Part shown: positions 25,610 to 35,006 of the stretch, piece after piece | How positions within the stretch are numbered: position 1 is the stretch's first letter | Layout: each line of letters opens with the position of its first letter | Assembly: GCA_000703065.1 (NCBI GenBank) | Contig: JNLK01000001.1 | Coordinates: 248,001 to 312,000 of the forward strand | DNA: 64,000 nt | DNA from: Lachnospiraceae bacterium AC2029 | GTDB lineage: Bacteria; Bacillota; Clostridia; Lachnospirales; Lachnospiraceae | Reading direction: 5' to 3' | Translations under genes and position numbers: made by a program | The notes under the pieces: model-generated | Seen by the model: only the letters and a program-made list of their open reading frames with translations | Database searches by the model: none | What the model was told of the DNA's origin: nothing

Positions 25610-28096
25610 TCACTCGAAACATCTGTGGATCAGTTCAATGATAATGTCCTGCTCTTCCCGGGTCATCTTGTTATCACTCGGCAGGCAGAGTCCGCGTTCG
25701 AAAATATCCGTTCCCACATCCTGTGCGATTCCCTCATCGATATAGGCGTTGCTTCTCGCACGACCGTTTCCGGTAGCGGTGATATACGGGTGGGTCTGGT
25801 AAATGGGCTGCATATGCATGGGCTTCCAGATGGGACGCCCCTCTGCGTTGTACGCAGCCAGAGTATCCAGGATCTCCGACGGACAGCTCTTGCCGGGCTC
25901 CGACTGATACAGCACCGTCTTATCACTCCGCACCTGTTTGCACATGGCCTCGGGACGGATGGTGATGCAGGACAGCCAGAAATTCGGTTCGGAACAGCTC
26001 TCATAGGGGTTCATATCCACCGGAAGATCTGCAAGTCCTTCCCTGTACCGCTGATAGATGGCCTTCTTCTGTGCGATGTGCTCCTCGAGATACGGCAGCT
26101 GGCCGCGGATCACGCCTGCGATCACATTGCTCATCCGGTAGTTGTATCCCATCTCCTCGTGCTGATACCAGGGTGCATCCTCACGGCTCTGGGTGGACCA
26201 TTTCCGGACCTTATTTGCGATCTCCTCATCGTCGGTCAGCAGCATGCCGCCGCAGGAACCGGTGATGATCTTATTTCCGTTTGCGGAAAGGACGCCGGCC
26301 GGCATTCCGAAATTACCGGTCTGTACTCCCTTGTAGCTTGCGCCGAAGGACTCGGCCGCATCCTCAATGATCAGTGCATTGTGGCGGTCGCAGACGGCTC
26401 TGATCTCATCCATCTTGGCGGGAGTGCCGTACAAATGCGCCAGCATCACGATCTTTACATCCGGGTACATCTCAAATGCCTTTTCCAGGGCGACCGGATC
26501 CATGTTCCAGGTATCGTACTCCGAATCCACGAAGATTGCCTCGCCGCCCTCATAGGCGATGGGGTTGACCGTCGCATCGAAGGTCATGTCGCTGCAGAAG
26601 ACCTTTCTGCCTGCCAGCGCTCCCCGGATGGGATCCGGCTGGCCGTAGAGCTGCTCTGCCGCAAGCTTGACTGCCAGATGCAGTGCCGCGGTTCCCGCAG
26701 ACAGTCCGACACAGTATTTTCGTCCGACCTTCTCCGCCGTCATCCGTTCCACCTCGTCGATATTCTCACCGACGGTGGACATCCAGTTGGTGGCGAAGGC
26801 TTCCTGCATGTAGGTCATCTCAGGACCGTGCATGGTGGGGGAAGACAGCCATACCTTCTTCTCGAAGGGCCGGATCTCCGGCTTCTTCTTCGGCTTCGGG
26901 GTAACTCCCAGAACAGCACCGAAGCTTTCAATCACGTACTCCAGCTGTTCGTCCGTCATACAGGTATTCAGCGGAAGTGTCAGTTCGTTCTGATACTGGC
27001 CGAAGGCATTCGGGAAATTCTCGATGGAGAATCCCATATTCCGGTAAGCCGTGTACATGGGCAGCGGCTTGTAATGCACATTCAGGGCCACACCGTATCC
27101 GGACATCTTCCGGATGATCTCATTTCTCTTCTCTTCTCCGATCCCGTTCACACGGACCATGTAGAGATGCTTGCTGGAATCCGTTGCAACCTCCGGAGAC
27201 TGGATCGCCCGGATCGGGAAGTCCTCAAAGGCCTCGTTGTACCGGTCCACAAGCTGCTGTCTTCTCTTCAGCGTCTCCTCATAACGGTCCAGCTGCGTCA
27301 GACCCGCTGCCGCCATCATGTCCGTCATATTGCACTTGAAGGCCGGCTGAAGGATGTCGTATTCCCAGCCGCCCAGCTGTGATTTCTCCAGCGCATCCTT
27401 GCTCTGTCCGTGAAGGGTCAGGATCATCAGTTTCCGGTACAGCTCGTCATCAGAACATCCGGGGATGGATTTCCAGACCAGCGCGCCGCCCTCGGCGGTC
27501 GTCAGGTTCTTTACGGCATGGAAGGAAAATGTGGTAAAGTCTGCGATCTCACCGCACATCTTTCCTTTCCATCTGGCTCCGAGGGAATGTGCCGCATCCG
27601 AAACGACGGCGATCCTTCCCAGCTTGCTCTGGATCTCATTCTTCGGTTGAAAGAGGGATTTCTTTTCTTCGACGACCCGATAGATGGTGTCGTAATCACA
27701 TACGACTCCTGCCAGGTCTACAGGAATGATCGCCTTGGTCCGCTCGGTGATGGCATCCGACAGCTTATCGTAATCCATCTCGTAAGAATCCGGCTGGGTA
27801 TCCACCAAAACGATCTTGGCGCCCACGTGACAGATCACGCTGGCACTGGCGGTAAAGGTATATGCAGAGGTGATCACTTCATCTCCCTCGCCGATCCCAA
27901 GAAGGCGAAGCGCCATTTCCAGACAGGCGGTTGCGGAAGAAAGGCATGCAGCCCTGGATACGTGTACATACTCTGCGATCCTGCGTTCAAACTCCTTGGT
28001 CCTCGGGCCGGTGGTGATCCAGCCGGAACGCAGGGTTTCTGCTACGGCAACGATATCAGTCTCTCTGATATCCGGTGGTGAAAAAGGTATCTTCAT
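25610..28096 (-). CDS. Natural fusion of two complete DegT/DnrJ-family sugar aminotransferases
   Basis: The 828 residues comprise two full PLP aminotransferases in one frame. Domain 1 (about 1-395) has SAYTFTASA, VVSDAAHSLGA with the pyridine-binding Asp167, and FHAVKNLTTAEGG with the Schiff-base Lys196. A Lys/Pro-rich linker (about 398-412, TPKPKKKPE) follows. Domain 2 (about 413-828) has LSAGTAALHL, LIIEDAAESFGA with Asp579, and SANGNKIITGSCGG with Lys609. Both copies keep the key residues, so both should be active. They differ strongly from each other and are not a recent duplication. Members of the family aminate 4-keto or 3-keto nucleotide sugars. The PglF-like dehydratase upstream suggests UDP-4-keto-6-deoxy-HexNAc as one substrate. 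It is the first gene after the locus promoter. Confidence 0.88.
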   Translation of the reverse strand: MKIPFSPPDIRETDIVAVAETLRSGWITTGPRTKEFERRIAEYVHVSRAACLSSATACLEMALRLLGIGEGDEVITSAYTFTASASVICHVGAKIVLVDTQPDSYEMDYDKLSDAITERTKAIIPVDLAGVVCDYDTIYRVVEEKKSLFQPKNEIQSKLGRIAVVSDAAHSLGARWKGKMCGEIADFTTFSFHAVKNLTTAEGGALVWKSIPGCSDDELYRKLMILTLHGQSKDALEKSQLGGWEYDILQPAFKCNMTDMMAAAGLTQLDRYEETLKRRQQLVDRYNEAFEDFPIRAIQSPEVATDSSKHLYMVRVNGIGEEKRNEIIRKMSGYGVALNVHYKPLPMYTAYRNMGFSIENFPNAFGQYQNELTLPLNTCMTDEQLEYVIESFGAVLGVTPKPKKKPEIRPFEKKVWLSSPTMHGPEMTYMQEAFATNWMSTVGENIDEVERMTAEKVGRKYCVGLSAGTAALHLAVKLAAEQLYGQPDPIRGALAGRKVFCSDMTFDATVNPIAYEGGEAIFVDSEYDTWNMDPVALEKAFEMYPDVKIVMLAHLYGTPAKMDEIRAVCDRHNALIIEDAAESFGASYKGVQTGNFGMPAGVLSANGNKIITGSCGGMLLTDDEEIANKVRKWSTQSREDAPWYQHEEMGYNYRMSNVIAGVIRGQLPYLEEHIAQKKAIYQRYREGLADLPVDMNPYESCSEPNFWLSCITIRPEAMCKQVRSDKTVLYQSEPGKSCPSEILDTLAAYNAEGRPIWKPMHMQPIYQTHPYITATGNGRARSNAYIDEGIAQDVGTDIFERGLCLPSDNKMTREEQDIIIELIHRCFE

Positions 28097-28203
28097 TCGA
28101 CGTTCCTTCTTTCTGACATCTTTGTGAAATCCATCTGACAGGGCACATTCGGCGTCGCCGTCCGGCCCCCTTATCCGTCTACGACCCGTCAGATTGCATA
28201 CTT

Positions 28204-28240
28204 AGGAACGATTATATCATATTTATATGTATTTTGCACT
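28204..28240 (-). promoter_or_regulatory. Promoter of the polysaccharide operon (extended -10)
   Basis: On the minus strand TGATATAAT (hexamer at 28211-28216) is a textbook extended -10 element in an AT-rich patch. The -35 region is weak, which extended -10 promoters tolerate. It lies downstream of the capD terminator and 115 bp from the fused aminotransferase start. The untranslated leader of about 105 bases contains GC-rich self-complementary stretches (around 28150-28175) but no riboswitch I recognise. Confidence 0.65.
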
Positions 28241-28292
28241 AAAAAAATGCCGAAATTCCTCATAAATTCAAGGTTTTTTTGTTAATCCGGCA

Positions 28293-28326
28293 CAAAAAAC
28301 AGCCGCTTTGGAAAGCAGCTGTTTTT
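28293..28326 (-). terminator. Rho-independent terminator after capD
   Basis: Arms 28299-28309 and 28312-28322 pair (ACAGCYGCTTT type, one mismatch) around a two-base loop, flanked by a T-tract on the minus strand. It begins 8 bp past the capD stop and separates that gene from the operon below. A run of T on the other side may let it act in both directions. Confidence 0.8.
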
Positions 28327-28333
28327 AATGATT

Positions 28334-30208
28334 TCAGTTATTCGTTTCATTCTCCTGCGGGTGATATGTGGGCACCAGCTTCTGAACGTAATCCCGGATA
28401 TCCGACGGCTCATTTACCACGTAATTTCCGAGCTTGGTCAGCTTCTCCAGGAACTGTCCCTCATCCATCTCGATGGGCTTACCGATGTGGATCAGCTTGT
28501 TCTCCGTCTCCTGCATGCCCTCTTCCTTCATGAGCATCTCTTCATAGAGCTTCTCACCGGGACGAAGGCCCGTGAATTCGATCTTGATATCCTCATCCGG
28601 TTTATGTCCCGAAAGAAGGATCAGGTTTTTGGCAAGATCCAGGATCCGGACAGGCTCACCCATATCCAGAACGAAGATCTCCCCGCCCTTTGCATAGGCA
28701 CCGGCCTGAAGCACCAGAGATACCGCCTCCGGAATGGTCATGAAATACCGGATGATATCCGGATGCGTAACCGTGACCGGTCCACCCTCTGCGATCTGCT
28801 TCTTGAACAGCGGGATAACACTTCCGTTGGAACCCAGCACATTTCCGAAACGCACTGCTACAAAGGAGGTTTCGGACATCTTGTCATAGGTCTGGATGAT
28901 CATCTCACAGAGACGCTTGGACGCACCCATGATATTCGTGGGGTTCACGGCCTTATCCGTGGAGATCATGACAAAGCGTTTTACATGCCACTTATCGGAA
29001 GCCTGAACGATCTTCCAGGTTCCCAGCACATTATTCTTGATCGCCTCATTCGGGCTGTCCTCCATCAGCGGTACATGCTTATGTGCCGCCGCATGATAGA
29101 CGATATCCGGGCGATAGGTCTGGAAGATCTGGTCGATCCTCTTGGTATTACGAACAGACGCGATCAGCACCACCAGGTCCAGATCCGGAAATTTCTTCTT
29201 CAGCTCGTTCTGCACATCATAGGTGGTGTTCTCGTAGATATCCACGATGATCAACTGCTTCGGATTATGCCCTGCGATCTGACGGCAGAGCTCGCTTCCG
29301 ATGGATCCGCCGCCACCGGTGACCATGATGACCTTGTCGCTGACATAGTCCATGATGGAATCGATATTTACCTCGATCGGCTCACGTCCCAAAAGGTCAT
29401 TTACATCCACCTCACGAAGGTCGGTCACATTTACCTCGCCGTTTACCAGCTGGTACAGACCGGGCATCTTCTTAAGCTCACATCCGGTCACCTTACAGAT
29501 GTCCAGGATATCGTGGATCTCCTTCGGCTTTGCGGAAGGCATGGCGAGAATGATCTCGTCGGCACGCAGCTTCTCCGCCATCTTCGGAATGTCATGGCGG
29601 TTTCCGACAACCTTCACGCCGTGGATATAGTTTCCTACCTTCCCGGCGTTATCATCGATCACGCCCACGACCTTCATGGGCAGATATTCACTGTTCTTGA
29701 TCTCGCGGATCAGGTCGTTACCGCCGCTGCCGGCACCGACCACCAGCACTCTCCGTCTCTCGACCTTCGCCTTCGTTTCCGTCATCTGTTTCTTCACAGA
29801 GAACACGGTACGATAGAAGAACCGGCTGATCACGGTCAGGATCAGCAGGAACACGAAATACATAACGTAGTAACTTCTGGGCAGAGGAACCGTCTTCTCG
29901 GCGTTGATCGCCATGATGATACCCATGTTCAGAAGACTGGACAGTCCGCAGGCGATCACGATGTTCTTGAACTCCGTCGCACCTACATAGGAAAGCAGTG
30001 TGGAATAGAGACGGCACACCGCAAAGACAACCACGGTACATACCATTCCGATCCACAGATTACTCTTCATCAGGTCCATGTACTCGGCCGGAACCTTATC
30101 CGCCTGCAGGTCAAAACGAACCAGCAGAGAAAGGAAGCTGGCCGCAAGAACCGCTCCGAGATCATAGATGATCAATATGCATTTTGATATTATTTTTCGT
30201 TTACTCAT
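28334..30208 (-). CDS. Membrane UDP-HexNAc 4,6-dehydratase (PglF/CapD/FlaA1-like)
   Basis: This 624-residue protein is read from the ATG at 30208 (MSKRKIISK); an in-frame TTG 7 codons upstream overlaps the GGAGG site and is less likely. Four N-terminal membrane helices span about 10-130. They are followed by a CoA_binding_3-like Rossmann domain (LVVGAGSGGNDLIREI) and a short-chain dehydrogenase domain with VTGGGGSIGSELCRQI. AAHKHVPLMEDSPNEAIKNN carries the Met-Glu-Asp of the PglF type in place of the usual catalytic Tyr, and TDKAVNPTNIMGASKR has the Lys. Such enzymes make UDP-4-keto-6-deoxy-GlcNAc, the substrate for 4-aminotransferases that give bacillosamine or AATGal. A terminator and its own promoter separate it from the operon, but the fused aminotransferase is the next gene. 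Confidence 0.9.
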   Translation of the reverse strand: MSKRKIISKCILIIYDLGAVLAASFLSLLVRFDLQADKVPAEYMDLMKSNLWIGMVCTVVVFAVCRLYSTLLSYVGATEFKNIVIACGLSSLLNMGIIMAINAEKTVPLPRSYYVMYFVFLLILTVISRFFYRTVFSVKKQMTETKAKVERRRVLVVGAGSGGNDLIREIKNSEYLPMKVVGVIDDNAGKVGNYIHGVKVVGNRHDIPKMAEKLRADEIILAMPSAKPKEIHDILDICKVTGCELKKMPGLYQLVNGEVNVTDLREVDVNDLLGREPIEVNIDSIMDYVSDKVIMVTGGGGSIGSELCRQIAGHNPKQLIIVDIYENTTYDVQNELKKKFPDLDLVVLIASVRNTKRIDQIFQTYRPDIVYHAAAHKHVPLMEDSPNEAIKNNVLGTWKIVQASDKWHVKRFVMISTDKAVNPTNIMGASKRLCEMIIQTYDKMSETSFVAVRFGNVLGSNGSVIPLFKKQIAEGGPVTVTHPDIIRYFMTIPEAVSLVLQAGAYAKGGEIFVLDMGEPVRILDLAKNLILLSGHKPDEDIKIEFTGLRPGEKLYEEMLMKEEGMQETENKLIHIGKPIEMDEGQFLEKLTKLGNYVVNEPSDIRDYVQKLVPTYHPQENETNN

Positions 30209-30244
30209 GTCGAAATAAGCAGCCTCCAAAATGACACTTGCGAC

Positions 30245-30273
30245 ATTCTATCACTTTCAGATGAAAAATACAA
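30245..30273 (-). promoter_or_regulatory. capD promoter
   Basis: TTGTAT (30268-30273), a 17-bp spacer and TAGAAT (30245-30250) form a good sigma-A promoter. The -35 box lies just past the stop of the DUF5711 gene, so capD can be transcribed on its own as well as by read-through. Confidence 0.6.
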
Positions 30274-30276
30274 TCT

Positions 30277-31656
30277 TTAATTATCTTCGTATGTGAGACT
30301 GATCTTCTCGGTCTTTCCTTCAAAGGTGATGATATATTCATCTCCCGAGGATGTGGGGATCATATTGCGCACCATCTCGTCAAAGGAATAACGGAACTTG
30401 TTCCTACCCTTGCTGGTGACGATCATACACTGATTTCCGCCGGTCAGAATGATCTCGTCGTCGGATGCATGGATATTGTCGTAGACCATGTTGAAGGGAT
30501 ACCGGAAGGTCTCATTTCCGGACAGGTCATACACACGCATCAGATAATCCGTGCTGTCCTCCGCGCTGGAGGAACGCTCGATGGTACCGATATAGGTGGA
30601 GGAACAGAAAATGCTCTGGATCTGTTCCTGCTGATAGGCGATCCTTGCACGCTCCGAAGGAATCTCCTTCATGTCATACAGAATGATCTCCGTATCCGAA
30701 AACGCAGCCACCAGATTATTGTTCAGGAATTCCACTCTGGTCACAAGCTCATCATCCAGGCTGAAGCCACCCACCATACGGTCGGCATTGGCATTCTGTC
30801 CCACGGAGCCGAAGTTGTATGCCGCCAGGTTGTTGCGGTTCTGGATCCCCTCCATGTAGTAATAGCTGGTAAAAAGCTTCTGGCCGTCATCGGAGATGGC
30901 GATCGCCAGCGGATACCCGCTCTTGTCGATGGACGTCTGCATCTCGTAGACCGGATTCCCCTTCTTGTCGTACATATTGACGTAATTGGTCACGTCGCTT
31001 TCCAGCACAACGGTAAACGCTCCCTGGGACGCAACATCCACGTCCAGGATCTTATAGGGCATGACCAGATCGCTGACCGCACCCTCCGTACTGAAGACAC
31101 GGACCGCATTTCCGCCCTTGTCCGCAACCACCGCGTAATCCCCGTTGGTGCTGGCGATGGGGATCTTCATGTCCGCACCCGCGGTCCATACCACATCCCC
31201 GTTGGCGTTGATATAGGACACGCCCTCCGGAGTGTACTTCAGCAGATTCCCGCCGAACTCCGTATATTCCGCATTTGCCTCGTAAATGATATCCGTGCTG
31301 CTGAGCACCTTGTAGCCCTGGTACTCACGGTTTCTTGTATAAACAAAATAGACCACGCCTGCCGAGATCAGAAGGATCACAAGAATCACAAAGAGGCGTG
31401 TCTTCTTAACACGCCGTGCCGTTCGACGGGATTCATTCTCCTCCGCAAGCTCCGGATCCCCGCCGACCTGTATGATATTCCCTTTTTTCCTCCGAAGGGA
31501 GGTGGTCCTTCGATCGGGGACACGGAGACCGTCTCCGTCCGCATCGTCAGCCGGAATGGTCTCCGGCTCCGTGCCCTCCGTGTCGAAGCTCTCCGGAGTT
31601 TCATCGAACAGCTCCGGTTCCCTCTTCCTTCTTGGTTTTCTTCTTCTAGTTGCCAT
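30277..31656 (-). CDS. DUF5711-type single-pass membrane protein
   Basis: This 459-residue protein has a very basic start (MATRRRKPRRKRE), an acidic disordered stretch and one membrane helix at about 87-107. A large outside domain rich in beta strands resembles a WD40/PQQ-like propeller: repeated short blocks such as GDYAVVADKGGNAVRVFSTEG, here given only as a pattern, occur every 40 or so residues. This layout matches my memory of DUF5711 proteins, found in Lachnospiraceae and of unknown role. It forms a likely operon with the coiled-coil membrane protein upstream (15-bp gap). The position beside capD hints at an envelope role, but nothing in the sequence gives a reaction. Confidence 0.7.
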   Translation of the reverse strand: MATRRRKPRRKREPELFDETPESFDTEGTEPETIPADDADGDGLRVPDRRTTSLRRKKGNIIQVGGDPELAEENESRRTARRVKKTRLFVILVILLISAGVVYFVYTRNREYQGYKVLSSTDIIYEANAEYTEFGGNLLKYTPEGVSYINANGDVVWTAGADMKIPIASTNGDYAVVADKGGNAVRVFSTEGAVSDLVMPYKILDVDVASQGAFTVVLESDVTNYVNMYDKKGNPVYEMQTSIDKSGYPLAIAISDDGQKLFTSYYYMEGIQNRNNLAAYNFGSVGQNANADRMVGGFSLDDELVTRVEFLNNNLVAAFSDTEIILYDMKEIPSERARIAYQQEQIQSIFCSSTYIGTIERSSSAEDSTDYLMRVYDLSGNETFRYPFNMVYDNIHASDDEIILTGGNQCMIVTSKGRNKFRYSFDEMVRNMIPTSSGDEYIITFEGKTEKISLTYEDN

Positions 31657-31671
31657 TTATCTTTTCCAATT

Positions 31672-32814
31672 CTACAGATTTTCGGACATTTCATCCCTGT
31701 TGGGATTCCTGTAATACGCGATCGCACCCGAGATCGTTTCCACTTCTCCCGACTGCAGTATCGAGATCAGATCCTCTATCTTATCCGGTCTCAGGAATTC
31801 CTCGCCCACCCGGGGCAGATAATCCCGGGTGATCTCCAGACTCTTGTCCTGGAGTGCCTTCTCCGTAGCTTCCAGCTCCGCCTCGGTATCTTCCTTCGCC
31901 CGGATCAGCTCGGAAAGGTGCGGATTTCTGTGTTCCTCGATCTCCTGCCTCAGAGCAGCCGCCGTCTCCTCATCAAATTTCTTCAGAGCATCGCTCTTCT
32001 GCTCCCGGATCTCCTCTTCCTCACTGACGACCGTCACCAGACGTTCGTTAATGTCTCCCAGATCGTACTGGCTTTCATCCGTATCCTTTTCCACATCCCT
32101 CTTGATCTCACGGATCCTGCGGTCATTCTTCCGTACCATGTTCCGGTATTTTCTTCCAAGACGAATGGTATCGATATGTTTGGACTTCACCTTCACATAG
32201 ATCAGGAAAATGATACCCAGGAACAAAACGATCAGAACCGCCGGGATCACAATACTCATAACCGTCTTCGTATTCTCCGAAGCATCCGCAAGACATAGCC
32301 AGTTGACAAGGAAGGTCACCAGTACGGGAATTCCCACAAAGATGATGGCATAGCAGCCCAGCATCATTCCAAACTCCGCAATGCCGTCCGGCATAAAAAG
32401 CACATAAAACAGCTTCGTCCTTGCAAACCCGGGTACGCCTTCCTTACGGAAGAGCTTCTTCAGCTCCCTCTCGGCCTCCTCGGAATCCTCCACATGCTCC
32501 CTGGACTGTTCCTTAATACGGGAAGCCTTTCCCGCATCTACCAGTCTCTCCTTTTCGGCTTCCACCTTTTTACGCTTGCTCTTTACCGCATCGATCTGTG
32601 TGTCGAAGCTGTCCTCCACCTCGCCGCGGCGCTTTCTGATGGTGGAATCGATCTCATCCTGAATGGACTTTCCTTCAGTCTGCACGTCCTTTTCCTGAGC
32701 CTTTAACGTGCTGTTCAGTTCGGAAACCCTGGCTGTCAGACGGTCTTTCTCCGCTACCGCGTCACGGACACGGGCCAGAAATGCACCATCCTCATTGAAA
32801 ACACCTTCTGCCAT
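31672..32814 (-). CDS. Coiled-coil membrane protein of unknown function
   Basis: This 380-residue protein has a long charged coiled coil (about 10-125), two closely spaced membrane helices (about 150-175 and 188-210), and a second charged coiled coil (about 225-345). Both coils would lie on the same side, probably the cytoplasm. I do not recognise a family. The start at 32814 is supported by GGAGGTTACT directly upstream. It lies between leuA (58-bp gap) and the DUF5711 gene (15-bp gap), and the pair probably forms one transcript. A scaffold or secretion-related role is possible but not shown. Confidence 0.65.
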   Translation of the reverse strand: MAEGVFNEDGAFLARVRDAVAEKDRLTARVSELNSTLKAQEKDVQTEGKSIQDEIDSTIRKRRGEVEDSFDTQIDAVKSKRKKVEAEKERLVDAGKASRIKEQSREHVEDSEEAERELKKLFRKEGVPGFARTKLFYVLFMPDGIAEFGMMLGCYAIIFVGIPVLVTFLVNWLCLADASENTKTVMSIVIPAVLIVLFLGIIFLIYVKVKSKHIDTIRLGRKYRNMVRKNDRRIREIKRDVEKDTDESQYDLGDINERLVTVVSEEEEIREQKSDALKKFDEETAAALRQEIEEHRNPHLSELIRAKEDTEAELEATEKALQDKSLEITRDYLPRVGEEFLRPDKIEDLISILQSGEVETISGAIAYYRNPNRDEMSENL

Positions 32815-32872
32815 AGTAACCTCCTCACCTCCGCCTGTCCGCGGAATCCCCCATAATTCCCATAACGCTTTG

Positions 32873-34549
32873 TTATGATTCTGCCTGAAGTGACCGGTTT
32901 ACCGCACTGATCAGCGCATATGCCGAAGCCACGATGATATCATCCTGGATGCCGGCGCCCCAATATACCTTGCCGGACTCCTTCCTCTGAATCCCTACAT
33001 ATGCACACGCCTGGGAATTGGATCCCCGGGTGATGGCACGCTCCTCGTAGCTGATCAGAGTATAATCGATATGGAAATGCCGTTTCAGCGCATTACTGAT
33101 GGCGTCCAGACGGCCGTTACCCTGTCCGTGATATACCTTATGCACGCCGTCGCGCTCCATGGTAAGCTCACATTTGATACCGTCGATCTGCTGGAAATGA
33201 CACTCGATATAGTTGATCGGTGTCGATACATTTACATAGTCCTGCTTAAAGAGCGCCAGCACTTCATCCGGCTGCAGTTCCTTATGCTGATGATCGGAAT
33301 AGCCCTTGATGGTATAGCCCACATCCTCCTTCATATCCTTCGGAAGAACGAAGCCGTACTTGGTCTCCAGAAGGAAACCGATACCACCCTTACCGGACTG
33401 GCTGTTGATACGGATCACGTCACCGTCATAGGTACGTCCGATATCCTCCGGATTCAGCGGAAGGTAGGGAACCGTCCACATCTGGTCCGGATCTGCCTCA
33501 CGATGCTTCATGCCCTTTGCGATGGCATCCTGATGGGAACCGGAGAAGGCAGCGAATACCAGCTTGCCGCAGTACGGCTCTCTCGGATAGATCTCCATAC
33601 CGGTGAGGCGCTCGTAGGTTGCCTGGATCCGTGGCATATCGGAGAAGTCCAGCTCGGGATCCACTCCATGGGTATACATGTTCATGGCAAGAGTGATCAC
33701 GTCCACATTTCCGGTCCGCTCTCCGTTTCCGAAGAGGGTTCCTTCGATCCTGTCGGCACCGGCCAGGAGTCCGAGCTCCGCATCGGCCACGCCGCATCCT
33801 CTGTCATTGTGAGGATGAAGGGACAGAACCACATTGTCCCTGTATTTCATGTTCTTATGCAGATACTCGATCTGGCTTGCATAGACATGCGGCATGGACA
33901 TCTCCACCGTTGCGGGAAGGTTGATGATCGCCTTCCGGTCCGGTGTGGGCTGCCATACATCCAGAACGGCATTGCAGACCTCAAGCGCATATTCCGGCTC
34001 TGTTCCTGTAAAGGATTCCGGACTGTACTCGAAACGATAAGGTGCACCGTCCTCGTCGGCAAGACGCTTCAGAAGCTCGGCACCATCCGTTGCTATTTTC
34101 TTGATCTCTTCCTTGGATTTTCTGAACACCTGCTCCCGCTGTGCCACGGAAGTGGAGTTATAGACATGTACGATGACATTCTTCGGATTTGCTCCCCGGA
34201 CTGCTTCGAAGGTCTTACGGATGATATGCTCTCTGGCCTGTGTGAGCACCTGGATCGTCACATCCTCCGGGATCAGATTCTCCTCGATCAGTCTGCGGCA
34301 GAATTCATATTCTGTTTCGCTGGCTGCGGGGAAACCGATCTCGATCTCCTTGAAGCCGACACGGATCAGCTCTTTATAGAATTCGATCTTCTCATCCAGA
34401 CTCATGGGAACCACCAATGCCTGGTTACCGTCCCGAAGGTCTACGGAGCACCATATCGGTGCATGATCGACATACTCCTTATGTACCCAGTCGGTCGACT
34501 CGACCGGCGGCATAAAATAGCCTCTTCTGTAGTGATTGTAATTTTTCAT
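32873..34549 (-). CDS. leuA: 2-isopropylmalate synthase, long (LeuA2) form
   Basis: This 558-residue enzyme condenses acetyl-CoA with 2-oxoisovalerate, the first committed step of leucine synthesis. Visible are the metal-binding IWCSVDLRDGNQALVVPM, then EIGFPAASETEYEFCR and LHPHNDRGCGVADAELGL with its His-x-His/Asn, and the C-terminal regulatory domain. The ATG at 34549 begins MKNYNHYRRGYFMPP and has TGGAGG nine bases before it. An in-frame ATG 68 codons upstream lies inside the T-box leader and is not a start. It is isolated from other leu or ilv genes and is controlled by the leucine T-box and its own promoter. Confidence 0.95.
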   Translation of the reverse strand: MKNYNHYRRGYFMPPVESTDWVHKEYVDHAPIWCSVDLRDGNQALVVPMSLDEKIEFYKELIRVGFKEIEIGFPAASETEYEFCRRLIEENLIPEDVTIQVLTQAREHIIRKTFEAVRGANPKNVIVHVYNSTSVAQREQVFRKSKEEIKKIATDGAELLKRLADEDGAPYRFEYSPESFTGTEPEYALEVCNAVLDVWQPTPDRKAIINLPATVEMSMPHVYASQIEYLHKNMKYRDNVVLSLHPHNDRGCGVADAELGLLAGADRIEGTLFGNGERTGNVDVITLAMNMYTHGVDPELDFSDMPRIQATYERLTGMEIYPREPYCGKLVFAAFSGSHQDAIAKGMKHREADPDQMWTVPYLPLNPEDIGRTYDGDVIRINSQSGKGGIGFLLETKYGFVLPKDMKEDVGYTIKGYSDHQHKELQPDEVLALFKQDYVNVSTPINYIECHFQQIDGIKCELTMERDGVHKVYHGQGNGRLDAISNALKRHFHIDYTLISYEERAITRGSNSQACAYVGIQRKESGKVYWGAGIQDDIIVASAYALISAVNRSLQAES

Positions 34550-34699
34550 GGTGTCATTCCTCCAATCTCCTATTTTACTATAAACGACCAAAGTTTTCAA
34601 CCTGCGCATATGCCACGACTCAGTCAAGTAATCGTTGGCACGATTCCTATCACATATATTTTCCTCGTCGATATCGCGGAAGCGTATATCTATTTCACG

Positions 34700-35000
34700 C
34701 ACAAGACGCCTCCACAGGTTTCCCTGTAGAGGCGTCGTTATACGCTGTACCACTCTACTTCACTCTGCATGTCCTGCAGAGCCTCATTACAGATACGGAC
34801 CTTCCGGAAAGGTCTTATATCCTTCCGATATCACGGTCGGAACCCGTCCTCGACTACTGGGGTCTCCCCTTTCGCCTCAGCCGCTCAGAGGTCAGTTCGT
34901 GAGACTCTCCTCCGCTGCCTCGCACCACCCGGCAGTTCTCTGCATGGATTCCTGACTCCTACTACTCCTCGTCATCGCATTTGTCCATATGGATTTGTTG
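34700..35000 (-). promoter_or_regulatory. Leucine T-box riboswitch upstream of leuA
   Basis: The minus-strand leader of about 300 bases has the T-box parts in order. Stem I carries GAACTGACCTCTGAG, whose specifier codon CTG (34893-34895) reads leucine, and GGTGGTGCGAGGCAGC. Near the 3' end is the T-box sequence AGAGTGGTACAGCG (34741-34757), a slightly altered AGGGTGGNACCGCG. Then comes a hairpin GACGCCTC.../GAGGCGTC at 34705-34736. Uncharged tRNA-Leu should stabilise the antiterminator. The tract after the hairpin (TTGTGCGTG) is T-poor, so termination may be weak. Confidence 0.9.
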
Positions 35001-35006
35001 TGGCTT

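Noticed and set aside
1-28300. Horizontal transfer by an IS element or prophage
   Set aside because: No transposase, integrase or inverted-repeat ends were seen, and base use looks similar to the flanks.
34550-34753. Extended leuA start at 34753
   Set aside because: It lies in the T-box terminator region; the family start and ribosome site are at 34549.
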